Made by a program: the position numbers and the translations under genes. Below are positions 8,192 to 17,163 of a stretch of 64,000 nt of DNA, in pieces. The notes under the pieces were generated by a model, which worked only from the letters and a program-made list of their open reading frames with translations, was not told where the DNA came from and ran no database searches. The DNA comes from Pseudomonadota bacterium (lineage in GTDB: Bacteria; Pseudomonadota; Gammaproteobacteria; Xanthomonadales; Rhodanobacteraceae): NCBI GenBank assembly GCA_023388255.1, contig JAEWGO010000011.1:62001-126000 (forward strand), given 5' to 3'. Positions within the stretch are counted from its first letter, which is position 1. Each line of letters opens with the position of its first letter.

Positions 8192-9445
8192 ATGACGACA
8201 CGGACATCGGATGTGCTGATTCTCGGCGGCGGCGTAGTAGGGCTGGCCTGTGCCTGGTTCCTGCTCGAAGCCGGACGCAGCGTGACCGTGCTCGAACAGG
8301 GCACGGTCGGTTGCGGCAGTTCGCATGGCAACTGCGGTACGCTGACACCGAGCCATGCGGCGCCGCTGGCGACGCCCGGCGTGCTCGGCACCGCGCTGCG
8401 CTGGCTGTTCAAGGCGGATGCGCCGCTGCACATCAAGCCGAGCCTCGATCCGGCACTGCTGCGCTGGCTTGCCACGTTCGCCGGGCGCTGCAACTGGCAA
8501 GCATTCGATCAGGCAGTGAAGGCGAAGACGCCATTGCTGCTGCGTTCGCGCGCGCTGATCGAGGAGCTGGTGCACAAGGAAGGCCTCGATTGCGAGTTCG
8601 AAGCGCTCGGCACGATGAACGTGTTCGGCGAAGCGCGTCATTTCGAGCAGGCCTGCGTGCTGCAGGAACGGCTTGCCAGCGTCGGGCTGGTCGCCGATGT
8701 GCTCGATGCGCAGGCGACCCTGGCTTGCGAGCCCGCCTTGAAACCCGGCGTCGCCGGCGCCTTGTTCCATCCGGGCGATGCGCAACTGCGACCGGATCGC
8801 TATGTGGCCGAGCTGGCGCGCGTCGTGCGTGCCAAAGGCGGCGTCGTCGTCGAGCATGCGCGCGTCGAACGCATCGAGCGCGAGGGTGCGCGCATCGCCA
8901 AGGTGATTGCGTCGAACGGCGAGTTCGGCGGTCGCGACGTCGTGCTCGCGCTGGGTTCGTGGTCGCCGACCTTGGCGCGGCAACTCGGCATTCGCCTGCC
9001 GATCCAGCCTGGCAAGGGCTACTCGATCACCTACACCCGGCCGGATCGTTGCCCACGCATTCCGATGACGCTGAAGGAGCCGAGCGTCTGCGTGACGGCG
9101 TGGGGCTCCGGCTATCGCCTCGGCAGCACGATGGAATTTTCCGGCTACGACAGCCGCCTCAATCGCGCGCGCCTCGATGCGCTCAAGCGTGGTGCCGAGC
9201 AGTTCCTGCATGAGCCGCAAGGCCCGCGCGTGGTCGAGGAATGGTACGGCTGGAGGCCGATGACGCCGGACGATTTGCCCGTCATCGGGCGCGCGCCCGG
9301 CATCGACAACCTCGTGCTCGCGACTGGTCACGGCATGCTCGGTGTGACGATGTCGGCGGGCACCGGGATGCTGGTCGGCGAAATCGTCAGCGGAAAATCG
9401 CCATCGATCGACATCGTGCCTTTTTCCGTCGCGCGGTTCGGATAG
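8192..9445 (+). CDS. FAD-dependent D-amino acid dehydrogenase-like oxidoreductase (DadA family)
   Basis: 417 residues of the DAO/DadA fold. The N-terminal dinucleotide-binding motif is LILGGGVVGLACAWFLLEAG, followed by CGSSHGNCGTL and, near the C-terminus, WYGWRPMTPDDLPVIGRAPG, the FAD-closing motif of DadA. DadA enzymes oxidise D-amino acids to 2-oxo acids and pass electrons to the respiratory chain at the inner membrane face. The protein is slightly shorter than E. coli DadA (432). No alanine racemase gene adjoins it, so the true substrate could be another amine such as hydroxyproline. The start is set by the ATG directly behind the -10 at 8180. Confidence 0.82.
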   Translation: MTTRTSDVLILGGGVVGLACAWFLLEAGRSVTVLEQGTVGCGSSHGNCGTLTPSHAAPLATPGVLGTALRWLFKADAPLHIKPSLDPALLRWLATFAGRCNWQAFDQAVKAKTPLLLRSRALIEELVHKEGLDCEFEALGTMNVFGEARHFEQACVLQERLASVGLVADVLDAQATLACEPALKPGVAGALFHPGDAQLRPDRYVAELARVVRAKGGVVVEHARVERIEREGARIAKVIASNGEFGGRDVVLALGSWSPTLARQLGIRLPIQPGKGYSITYTRPDRCPRIPMTLKEPSVCVTAWGSGYRLGSTMEFSGYDSRLNRARLDALKRGAEQFLHEPQGPRVVEEWYGWRPMTPDDLPVIGRAPGIDNLVLATGHGMLGVTMSAGTGMLVGEIVSGKSPSIDIVPFSVARFG

Positions 9446-9554
9446 TGCAGCGCCTGCGGCAAGGCTTTCGGCCGGCGAATGACAGCTCGTCCAGCGGGAT
9501 CCGTTTCGGTTTCGGGAATGCGTGCGCCCACAATGCGTGCGCCAAGGGAGAATC

Positions 9555-11348
9555 ATGTTGCAACGACATCATCTGCTGGCCGCGCTGTGCGCGTTCGGCG
9601 CCTGTTCCATCACTCCCGTCCAGGCAGCGGAGGACGCTGCGCCAGTCGAGTTCCAGTGGGGCGCGAAGATCCCGATGCGTGACGGTGTGCGCCTCAACGC
9701 GACCGTCTACAAGCCGCGCGCGCAACAAGGTGCGCTGCCGTGCGTATTCACGCTGACTCCGTACATCGCGCAGAGCTACCACGAGCGCGGCACGTATTTC
9801 GCTGCGCATGGCTACGTCTTCCTCGGCGTAGATGCGCGCGGTCGCGGCAATTCGGAAGGCAAGTTCACGCCGATGCTGCAGGAGGCGAAGGACGGTCACG
9901 ACGTCGTCGAATGGCTTGCCGCGCAGCCGTATTGCAACGGCAAGGTGACGATGTGGGGAGGTTCCTACGCTGGTTACGACCAGTGGGCGAGCGCGAAGGA
10001 GTTTCCGCCGCACCTCGCGACGATCGTGCCGGTCGCCTCGCCGAAACCCGGCGTCGATTATCCGATGTCGCACAACATGTTCTATTCCTATGATACGCAG
10101 TGGCTGACCTTTGTCAGCGGACGCACCGCACAGGAAGCGATCTTCGGCGACAGCGCATTCTGGAGCGCGCAATTCCGGTGCTGGTACGAGGCGCACGCGC
10201 CGTTCCGCGAACTTGATTCCTATATCGGCAATCCTTCGCCGATATTCCAGACCTGGATCTCGCATCCGATGCAGGACGCGTACTGGGACAGCTTCAGCCC
10301 GACGCCGGAGCAATATGCGCGCCTCGCGTTGCCGATCCTCAGCATCACCGGCCAGTACGATGGCGACCAGCCCGGCGCGCTCGCCTATTACGGCGAACAC
10401 ATGCGCTACGGTTCGGCCGCGGCAACGGCAAGGCACTACCTGATCGTCGGGCCGTGGGACCACGCCGGCACGCGCACGCCGAAGGCCGATGTCGGCGGCC
10501 TGACATTCGGAAAGGCCGCGCTGCTCGACATGAACGCACTGCACAAGGCGTGGTACGACTGGACGATGAAGGATGGCGAAAAGCCCGCGTTCCTGAAGGA
10601 CAAGGTTGCGTTCTACGTCACCGGCGAGGAAGCGTGGCGCTACGCGTCGACGCTCGACGCGGTGACCGCAGGACGCAAGGCATGGTTTCTCGATTCGGTC
10701 GCCGCACGCGCGAACGACGTATTCGCCTCGGGCGATCTTTCGGCCACCAAGCCCGGCCGCGGCAAGCCGGATCGCTATGTCTACGATCCACTCGACACTT
10801 CTTCCATCGCGTGGGAGCAGGAGGATTCGCCGAACGGCCTGACCGACCAGCGCGGCGCGGTGATGGCATCCGGCACGGCCCTGTTCTACCACTCGCCGCC
10901 GTTTGCGCAGGACGTCGATATCGCCGGCTTCTTCAAGCTTTCGGCGTGGATCGCGCTCGACCGGCCAGACACCGACATCGCAGTTGGCGTCTATGAGATC
11001 AAGCCCGACGGCGGCAGCGTGTACCTTGCGAGCGATGCGCTGCGCGCGCGATATCGCATGAATCCACGCGAGGCGAACCTGGTGAAACCCGGATCGGTCG
11101 AACGCTACGACTTCGAGCACTTCAGCTTCGTCGCGCGGCGCATTGGCAAGGGCAGTCGACTGCGCCTTGTAATCGGTCCGGTGAACTCGATGTACGCGGA
11201 GAAGAACTACAACAGCGGGGGCACGGTAGCCGGCGAATCCGGCGAGGATGCGCGTACGGTCACCGTGACCCTGTACCACGATGCTGCGCATCCGAGCGCG
11301 TTGTCGATGCCGATCGCCGCGGCATCATCGGTTGCCGCGACGCCGTAG
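9555..11348 (+). CDS. CocE/NonD family secreted hydrolase (X-Pro dipeptidyl-peptidase S15 fold)
   Basis: 597 residues: a signal peptide ending near VQAAE, an alpha/beta-hydrolase domain and a C-terminal jelly-roll (from about residue 400, with AVGVYEIKPDGGSVYLASDALRAR cut short here as AVGVYEIKPDGG). The nucleophile lies in GGSYAGYD (Ser 137), with Asp 269 in YDGDQPG and His 303 in PWDHAG as the likely triad. Relatives cleave esters (cocaine esterase), glutaryl amides or X-Pro peptides, so the substrate is open. The start ATG at 9555 has GGGAG five bases upstream. It precedes gor by 49 bases. Confidence 0.85.
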   Translation: MLQRHHLLAALCAFGACSITPVQAAEDAAPVEFQWGAKIPMRDGVRLNATVYKPRAQQGALPCVFTLTPYIAQSYHERGTYFAAHGYVFLGVDARGRGNSEGKFTPMLQEAKDGHDVVEWLAAQPYCNGKVTMWGGSYAGYDQWASAKEFPPHLATIVPVASPKPGVDYPMSHNMFYSYDTQWLTFVSGRTAQEAIFGDSAFWSAQFRCWYEAHAPFRELDSYIGNPSPIFQTWISHPMQDAYWDSFSPTPEQYARLALPILSITGQYDGDQPGALAYYGEHMRYGSAAATARHYLIVGPWDHAGTRTPKADVGGLTFGKAALLDMNALHKAWYDWTMKDGEKPAFLKDKVAFYVTGEEAWRYASTLDAVTAGRKAWFLDSVAARANDVFASGDLSATKPGRGKPDRYVYDPLDTSSIAWEQEDSPNGLTDQRGAVMASGTALFYHSPPFAQDVDIAGFFKLSAWIALDRPDTDIAVGVYEIKPDGGSVYLASDALRARYRMNPREANLVKPGSVERYDFEHFSFVARRIGKGSRLRLVIGPVNSMYAEKNYNSGGTVAGESGEDARTVTVTLYHDAAHPSALSMPIAAASSVAATP

Positions 11349-11397
11349 ACGCCCGCATCCGGGTTTTTCCTGCTGAATCAAACCGAGGAACACGAGA

Positions 11398-12744
11398 ATG
11401 ACGGGCGAGCGCTTCGACCTGGCCGTGCTGGGTGCCGGCTCCGGCGGTATCGCGATGGCGATCCGCGCCGCGCGCCTCGGTGCGCGCGTGGCGGTACTCG
11501 AGTCCGGCGTGATCGGCGGCACCTGCGTCAATGTTGGCTGCGTGCCAAAAAAGGCGATGTGGCTTGCCGCGGAACTGGCCGACGCGCAGCGGCTCGCGCG
11601 CGAGGTCGGTTTCGACGTCATGCCCGGCGCGCTCGACTGGCCTGCCTTCATCGCGCGCCGCGATCGCTACATTGCAAACATCCACGCGAGCTATCGGCGC
11701 CGCTTCGACGAGCTAGGCATCACGTTGTTGAGCGGGCGCGGGCATTTCCTCGCCGCCCATCGCATCGCCATCGGCGAACGCGAGCTGGAGGCCGCGCATG
11801 TGCTGGTGGCGACCGGCGCGCGGCCGCAGCGGCTGTCGCTTCCCGGTGCCGAACTCGGCATCGATTCGGATGGGTTCTTTGCCCTGCGCGCGTGTCCGCG
11901 CCGCGTCGCGATTGTTGGCAGCGGCTATATCGCGATCGAACTGGCTGGCGTGCTGCGCGCACTCGGAGCCGAGGTTGCATTGTTCGCGCGCGGTTCGCGC
12001 CTGCTGCGGTCGTTCGACCACGATCTCGGCGATGCGCTGGCGCAGGCGATGCGCGGCCGCGGCATCGCGATCGCGTTCGACAGCCAGCCGGTCGCGGCGA
12101 TGAAGGAAGCGGATGGCTACGCGTTGCAGTTCTCGAATGGCGACGCGGTGCGCGGTTTCGACGAGTTGATCTGGGCAACGGGACGTTCTCCGAACACGAC
12201 CGGGATTGGTCTGGAATCGATCGGCGTCACACTCGATGCGGCCGGCCACGTCGTTACCGACGAATGGCAGGACACGAATGTGGCCGGCGTGCATGCGGTG
12301 GGCGACGTGACCGGACGCATGGCGCTGACGCCCGTCGCGATCGCTGCCTCGCGCCAGCTCGCCGATCGCCTATTCGGAGGCTGCGCGGATGCCAAGCTCG
12401 ACTACGCGAACATCCCGAGTGTGGTGTTCGCACATCCGCCGATCGGAACCGTCGGGCTTTCCGAGGAAGCGGCGCGCGAGCGTCACGGCGACGCCGTCAA
12501 GGTATATCGCGCCGGTTTTCGGCCGATGCTCGGTGCGTTGGCGCAGAGTGAGGAAAGAACGCGGATGAAGCTGGTCTGCATCGGGGCCGAGGAGCGCGTT
12601 GTCGGCATCCACCTGATCGGCGTGGCGGCGGATGAAATCCTGCAGGGCTTCGCCGTTGCGCTGAAGCTCGGTGCACGCAAGGCGGATCTCGACGCGACCG
12701 TGGCGATCCATCCGACTTCGGCCGAGGAGCTGGTGCTGATGTAA
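11398..12744 (+). CDS. gor: Glutathione-disulfide reductase
   Basis: 448 residues. The FAD motif GAGSGG near residue 12 is followed by the redox pair in GGTCVNVGCVPKK (Cys 43 and Cys 48), the NAD(P)-binding GSGYIAIELAGVL, and the C-terminal catalytic HPTSAEE (His 438, Glu 443). These are diagnostic of glutathione reductase, a cytoplasmic NADPH-dependent enzyme that keeps glutathione reduced. The GSGYIA motif followed by an arginine-bearing strand suits NADPH. No defect is visible. It could be co-transcribed with the upstream hydrolase. Confidence 0.93.
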   Translation: MTGERFDLAVLGAGSGGIAMAIRAARLGARVAVLESGVIGGTCVNVGCVPKKAMWLAAELADAQRLAREVGFDVMPGALDWPAFIARRDRYIANIHASYRRRFDELGITLLSGRGHFLAAHRIAIGERELEAAHVLVATGARPQRLSLPGAELGIDSDGFFALRACPRRVAIVGSGYIAIELAGVLRALGAEVALFARGSRLLRSFDHDLGDALAQAMRGRGIAIAFDSQPVAAMKEADGYALQFSNGDAVRGFDELIWATGRSPNTTGIGLESIGVTLDAAGHVVTDEWQDTNVAGVHAVGDVTGRMALTPVAIAASRQLADRLFGGCADAKLDYANIPSVVFAHPPIGTVGLSEEAARERHGDAVKVYRAGFRPMLGALAQSEERTRMKLVCIGAEERVVGIHLIGVAADEILQGFAVALKLGARKADLDATVAIHPTSAEELVLM

Positions 12745-12949
12745 GCACCCGTCCACGGTATTGAAGGTGCGTACCCTCGTCAGGTCGTCGCGACTCCGTG
12801 GTGTGGACCCAATGGCGCTGTACAACCTCCGTCAACCATGTGCTGCTGATGAAAAGCGTGGCCAAGGGTGGCCGCGAGCGGGCCAGCCGAAGTCGTTGCA
12901 TCCACGCGAAGGCAACCCGGCAACGTCATGGTGACCGCGGACGGATCGC

Positions 12950-12977
12950 AAAAAAAACGGGGCGCTTGCGCGCCCCG
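12950..12977 (-). terminator. Rho-independent terminator of the OprO/P porin gene
   Basis: On the minus strand CGGGGCGC, a four-base loop and GCGCCCCG form a perfect 8-bp GC stem (12958-12977), followed directly by a run of T (eight on the coding strand, 12950-12957). It lies 34 bases beyond the porin stop codon. This is one of only two textbook intrinsic terminators in the window. Confidence 0.93.
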
Positions 12978-13010
12978 AAGGAGAGTGAACTGAATGAGAC
13001 GAGGTTTGGA

Positions 13011-14255
13011 TCAGAAGTAGATCTGCACGCGGGCTTCGAGCACGCTCGGATCGACATCGGCTTCGCCATTGATCGGCGAGCCATAACGTTTGGTGCTGCT
13101 GGCCTTGATGTAGTTGGCCTGGAACTTGACGTGCTGGCCGAGATACCAGTTCGCACCGATCGTCCAGTCGCTTTCCTTGCCGCCGTACACCAAGCCGTCG
13201 TTGAGATCGACCTGGCTGTAGCGCAGCGCAACTTCGAATGCGCCGAAATCGTTGATCGGGCGGACATTGCCGATATTGCCCTTGCTGTACGGACGGCTCT
13301 CGCCGGTCAGCACCCACGAACCCTGCACGTAGTAGCCGGAGCCGGTGTAGTCCGGTTTGCCGCGCGGGCTGGCGCTGAAGGTCAGGTATTCGCCCTGCAC
13401 CAGCAGCGGGCCATGGATCCATGCCGCCTCGAGTCCGAGGCGATCGATGTCGCCCGGGAACGCGAGGTTGCCGGTGTCGACCAGGCGCGTGCCGGTCATG
13501 CCTGATTCCGGACGCGCGCGGAAGCGGGCGGCGGGATTGCTGACGACGCCGCGGCCATCCGTCGTCGCGTCGCGGTTCTCGCGGGAAACGGCGATGCCGA
13601 GGTGCAGCACATTGCCTTCTTCACGCGAACCGGCGCCGGGCTGGCGGTTGAACGGATTCCAGACGACGCGCGCGGCCGGACCGCTGCCGTCGTTGTCACC
13701 GTTGAGGTCGCCGCCATCGAAATAGGCGAGGTAGAGCAGCCAGTTCGGGATACCGGTGTAGGTCCAGTCGATGCCGATGCGACGGCCCATGTTCGCGGCC
13801 TGTACCGGCAGCGCGCGCTCGAGGAACGTGGTCGCGCTGGAACTGGTTGTTTCTTCCCAGCCGACCGGCGTCTTGAACTGGCCGACGCGGAACTCGCCAT
13901 ATTCCTTGTTGCTGTAGCGAACGAAATTGTCGATCCAGCCGGTCGATGGTGCGCCACCGCGGATGGTGAAGTCGTAACCGATGTTGAAATCCAGACCCCA
14001 CGGCGTCTTGCCGTAGAAGTTGAATTCCTTGCGGCGCCATGCATTCACGTCAGGCAGGATTTCCGCGCCGGTGGCCGGGTTGCTGACGTCGCCCGAGTAA
14101 TTCTCGAACTGGTACTGGTACAGGCCCTTGAACCCGTATTCGTAGCCGCCTTCAGTCTTGTATTTGGTCGGCCAATCGTTGAGCAGGTCATAGGCCATCG
14201 CGTTGGTGCCGAACGCGCAGAACAGCGCGGCGGCGATCGCATGTCGCAGTTTCAT
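13011..14255 (-). CDS. Phosphate-selective porin, OprO/OprP family
   Basis: 414 residues. The signal peptide ends at NAMA, and the mature protein is a 16-stranded beta-barrel typical of Porin_O_P: aromatic-rich strands such as GYEYGFKGLYQYQFENYSGD start here as YGFKGLYQYQFENY, and the last residues VQIYF end in Phe as outer-membrane barrels do for BAM recognition. OprP/OprO take up phosphate or polyphosphate. The lysine ladder that confers anion selectivity cannot be confirmed by eye. The ATG at 14255 starts the signal peptide. It is a single-gene unit with its own terminator and a possible Pho box upstream. Confidence 0.85.
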   Translation of the reverse strand: MKLRHAIAAALFCAFGTNAMAYDLLNDWPTKYKTEGGYEYGFKGLYQYQFENYSGDVSNPATGAEILPDVNAWRRKEFNFYGKTPWGLDFNIGYDFTIRGGAPSTGWIDNFVRYSNKEYGEFRVGQFKTPVGWEETTSSSATTFLERALPVQAANMGRRIGIDWTYTGIPNWLLYLAYFDGGDLNGDNDGSGPAARVVWNPFNRQPGAGSREEGNVLHLGIAVSRENRDATTDGRGVVSNPAARFRARPESGMTGTRLVDTGNLAFPGDIDRLGLEAAWIHGPLLVQGEYLTFSASPRGKPDYTGSGYYVQGSWVLTGESRPYSKGNIGNVRPINDFGAFEVALRYSQVDLNDGLVYGGKESDWTIGANWYLGQHVKFQANYIKASSTKRYGSPINGEADVDPSVLEARVQIYF

Positions 14256-14307
14256 CGGGAGTCCTCGAAGCGGGGCGGAAAACTGGCGCGAAGTCTCTCC
14301 CGGCGCT

Positions 14308-14325
14308 GTTACGCTTCGATGACAA
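14308..14325 (-). promoter_or_regulatory. Possible Pho box upstream of the porin
   Basis: Read toward the porin, TTGTCAT (complement of 14319-14325) is followed after four bases by GCGTAAC (14308-14314). A Pho box is two CTGTCAT-like heptamers 4 bases apart. The first half is 6/7, the second only about 3/7. Position, about 55-70 bases upstream of the ATG, is suitable. Weak evidence. Confidence 0.25.
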
Positions 14326-14377
14326 AAGAACAATCATTTAACGCGGAACACTCGCAGCGTATGCACGCACGCGGCTT

Positions 14378-15016
14378 TCAGGGCGTTGCGATCTTGTGAC
14401 GGTAGCCGCACAGGTCGTTGATGACGCAGCCAGGACATTCCGGCTTGCGCGCCTTGCAGACGTAGCGCCCGTGCAGGATCAGCCAGTGATGGGCGTCCTG
14501 GCGGAACTCTGCCGGCACGACCTTGGCGAGCTTGTCCTCGACGATGCGCACGTTCTTCCCCGGCGCGAGGCCGGTACGGTTGGCGACGCGGAAGATGTGA
14601 GTGTCGACAGCAATCGTCGGCTCGCCGAATGCGGTGTTCAGCACGACATTGGCGGTCTTGCGGCCGACGCCGGGCAGCGCTTCGAGCGCGTCGCGCGAGC
14701 GTGGTACTTCGCCGCCGTGTTGCTCGATGAGAATGCGGCAGGTGGCGATGACGTTCTTCGCTTTCGCGTTGTAGAGGCCGATCGTGCTGATGAAGGTCTT
14801 CAAACCATCCTCGCCGAGGTCGAGGATGGCCCGTGGCGTATTCGCGACAGGGAACAGCTTTTTAGTTGCCTTGTTCACGCCGACGTCGGTCGCCTGCGCC
14901 GACAAGGTCACCGCGACGAGCAACTCGAACGGCGTCGTGTAGTCGAGTTCGGTGGTCGGGTGCGGATTCAGCTCGCGCAGGCGGTGGAATAGTTCGACGA
15001 CTTTTTCGCGTTTCAT
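14378..15016 (-). CDS. nth: Endonuclease III
   Basis: 212 residues, co-linear with the E. coli enzyme (211). The helix-hairpin-helix LPGVGRKTANVVLN contains catalytic Lys 120, the aspartate is Asp 138 in VDTHIFRV, and the 4Fe-4S ligands are Cys 187, 194, 197 and 203. The enzyme is a DNA glycosylase/AP lyase that removes oxidised pyrimidines. Its ATG overlaps the stop of the upstream secreted-protein gene (ATGA at 15013-15016), so nth is translated from a message that also encodes an exported protein. Confidence 0.97.
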   Translation of the reverse strand: MKREKVVELFHRLRELNPHPTTELDYTTPFELLVAVTLSAQATDVGVNKATKKLFPVANTPRAILDLGEDGLKTFISTIGLYNAKAKNVIATCRILIEQHGGEVPRSRDALEALPGVGRKTANVVLNTAFGEPTIAVDTHIFRVANRTGLAPGKNVRIVEDKLAKVVPAEFRQDAHHWLILHGRYVCKARKPECPGCVINDLCGYRHKIATP

Positions 15017-15969
15017 CCAAACTCGCGGTCGCGTCGGGCCATCGCGATCGCGGCGACCGCTGCGGACAGCAAGGCCAACAGGATGACCGCGGACGGCGAA
15101 AGCGCGGGTGCCGCCTGCGCGATGGCAGCTCCTTGCGCCGAAAGCGCGATAACGGGCTCGTCATTGGCCGCATTGGAATCGACGATCCAGCCGCCGGTCG
15201 CCGCATTGCGCAACTCACCGGCACGAAACGCCTGGACCGTGGGATCGACACCCGTCGGCACGGTAAAGCGGGCCAGGCACGATTGCGTGCCACCCGCGGT
15301 CACGACGGGGAAGCGGGCGGCCGGCGCACCGCAGTCGACCTGGACGGACGCGCAGCCGCCGGGCAAGTCCATGTCTACGGCGATGACGTTGCCGGTGCAG
15401 ACGAGGCCCAGGCCCATCACGACGCCGTCGACGGCGAGCGCGCTGGTGTTGCTGGCCTGAAGGCGGACGATCGCATGCAGCGTGCCGTCCGGATCGAGGT
15501 TCGCCGCTTCCTGCCGCGCGGACAATGCAATGTCGACGAACGTGCCGACGGTCACGCTGATCCAGGTGGACGTTCCGGCCAGCATTCCGTTGAAGAAACC
15601 GTTGTGGATCGCAGTGGGCGCGCGTGCGATGCGCAGCATGCAGGTACGCGACTCGCCCGGGCCGAGAGCGCCGATCGTGGACGCACTCCAGATGCCGCGC
15701 GGCGGATACGGGTGGAATGGGCCGCAGCCTGGAGCCGAGGCCATCTCCATCGAGTAGCCTTCGACCGGCGTGCTGATGACGAATTCGTAGTCGTCGGAGG
15801 CGACGTGCTCGTCGTTGCGGAAGACCAGCGCCATCTCCGTCGTCGCGCCGGCCTCGATCGCGACATTGTTGAAAGGCGGCGCGTCGAGCGTGATGGCGCC
15901 CGCGCTGCCGGATCCGAAGGCGAGGGCACACAAGCCAAGCAGAATGCGGCGAGGTGATAGGCAATTCAT
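15013..15969 (-). CDS. Exported protein with IPTL-CTERM-like tail (paralogue 1)
   Basis: 318 residues. A signal peptide (cut near AGA) leads into beta-rich, Cys-containing repeats with DUF11-like features, including CTGN, GGCASVQVDCGAP and ATGGWIVDSNAANDE. The end has a Pro-containing motif (APALSPSA), a hydrophobic helix (VILLALLSAAVAAIAM), then ARRDREFG. This Pro-motif / membrane helix / basic-end order is that of PEP-CTERM and IPTL-CTERM sorting signals cleaved by exosortases. The consensus IPTLS is not exact. A paralogue lies at 17230. The start is the ATG at 15969 at the head of a clear signal peptide. The stop overlaps nth. Confidence 0.7.
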   Translation of the reverse strand: MNCLSPRRILLGLCALAFGSGSAGAITLDAPPFNNVAIEAGATTEMALVFRNDEHVASDDYEFVISTPVEGYSMEMASAPGCGPFHPYPPRGIWSASTIGALGPGESRTCMLRIARAPTAIHNGFFNGMLAGTSTWISVTVGTFVDIALSARQEAANLDPDGTLHAIVRLQASNTSALAVDGVVMGLGLVCTGNVIAVDMDLPGGCASVQVDCGAPAARFPVVTAGGTQSCLARFTVPTGVDPTVQAFRAGELRNAATGGWIVDSNAANDEPVIALSAQGAAIAQAAPALSPSAVILLALLSAAVAAIAMARRDREFG

Positions 15970-16115
15970 GGCGTCCCCTCAGAATGGAGTGGTTGCGCAT
16001 TTTGGCACAAATCCCGCGGTCAGCCGCGGCGGTGCGGCCACGCCGAGAGCAATCCGCGATCAATCCATCGAAGAACCCCGCCGCGCCGCCAAGGCGTGGT
16101 GCGCGGTCGTCCGGA

Positions 16116-16787
16116 TCATCGCGCTTCGAGCTTGCGGGCACGGCCGCGCGCGATCGCCTCGAGCACGGCGGAGCGGCTGATCGGCACGGGCGCGGCGCCC
16201 GGGAGGGTCGTCCCGCCTGGGCGGCCTGGCGGAACAGGCGCGGCTTGCGACGGCGCCGTATCGCCGGCGCGCGAACGCGCTGCCTTTTCGCTGCCCGCGC
16301 GCATCAGCCGCGCATTGCGATCATCGAACCGCGCCTTCGCGTGCGCTGCGAGCGCGAGCACGTCGGCCCGCGCGAGTGGCTTGTCCGCAACCGGAACAAG
16401 TTCGATGCAATCGACCGGGCAGGGCGGCAGGCACAGTCCGCAACCGGTGCATTCATCGGCGATGATCGTATGCATGCGCTTGCCGGCTCCGACGATCGCA
16501 TCGACCGGGCAAGCCCTGATGCATTTCGTGCAGCCGATGCAGATGTCCTCGTCGATCAAAGCGACAGTCGGTGGCGCCTCGATGCCGCAGGACGGGTCCA
16601 GCGGCTTGGTCGCGCGGCCGAGCAGGCGCGCGAGCGCGGCAATGCCCTCTTCGCCGCCGGGCGGGCAGCGATCAATATCCGCCTCATCGCGCGCGATCGC
16701 TTCGGCATATGCGCGGCAGGCTGGATAGCCGCAGCGCGTGCATTGCGTCTGCGGGAGAAGCGCGTTGATGGACTCTGCGGTGGTCAT
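16116..16787 (-). CDS. rnfB: Soluble RnfB-like ferredoxin protein
   Basis: 223 residues. The 4Fe-4S domain QCTRCGYPACRAYAEAI with its fourth Cys in DRCPPGG is followed by two ferredoxin clusters, CIGCTKCIRACPVDA and CTGCGLCLPPCPVDC, matching E. coli RnfB through about residue 150. Unlike E. coli RnfB it has no N-terminal membrane helix: the protein opens at the first cluster domain. The last 60 residues are a Pro/Ala/Arg-rich tail. No rnfA, C, D, G or E is adjacent, so it probably serves as a free electron carrier. I chose the ATG at 16787 over a GTG at 16796. Confidence 0.88.
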   Translation of the reverse strand: MTTAESINALLPQTQCTRCGYPACRAYAEAIARDEADIDRCPPGGEEGIAALARLLGRATKPLDPSCGIEAPPTVALIDEDICIGCTKCIRACPVDAIVGAGKRMHTIIADECTGCGLCLPPCPVDCIELVPVADKPLARADVLALAAHAKARFDDRNARLMRAGSEKAARSRAGDTAPSQAAPVPPGRPGGTTLPGAAPVPISRSAVLEAIARGRARKLEAR

Positions 16788-16898
16788 CGGCGCCACGACA
16801 GTGTTGCGCGGACCGATTCGGGTTCCAGCAGGGCGGCAATGTGTAGCAGCGCAAACAACGCGGAAGCGACCGGGCGCTCGAACGCGATGCAGGCGGCG

Positions 16899-17156
16899 TC
16901 AGCGGTGGCCATCGGCAACCAGCGCGGGCCGTTCGACTGCCTTCATGCGCACGCCGCAAGCGATGGTGCGGATGTCCTGTGCCGCCGCGCGCACGTGTTC
17001 TTTCGTGAAGCGAGGCAGCGGAGCCGGTTGTGGCGCTGGCTTGTAGTGGTGCGGGATCGTCGCTTTCCCGTTGTTCTCGATGCGCTCGGGCAGGTCCGCG
17101 AGATGAGGTCCGGCTTCGTGGATGGTGGCAGTGTCGATGGCGATTTCCGGTTGCAT
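16899..17156 (-). CDS. Small unknown protein, leaderless start
   Basis: 85 residues beginning MQPEIAIDTATIHEAG, with the segments LADLPERIENNG, PHHYKPAPQPAP and RFTKEHVRAAAQDI. No membrane segment or signal peptide. I do not recognise the family. The call rests on good composition, on a perfect TATAAT only seven bases before the ATG (17164-17169), and on its place between rnfB and the second exported paralogue on the same strand. It ends 111 bases before rnfB. Confidence 0.6.
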   Translation of the reverse strand: MQPEIAIDTATIHEAGPHLADLPERIENNGKATIPHHYKPAPQPAPLPRFTKEHVRAAAQDIRTIACGVRMKAVERPALVADGHR

Positions 17157-17163
17157 GGCCGGA

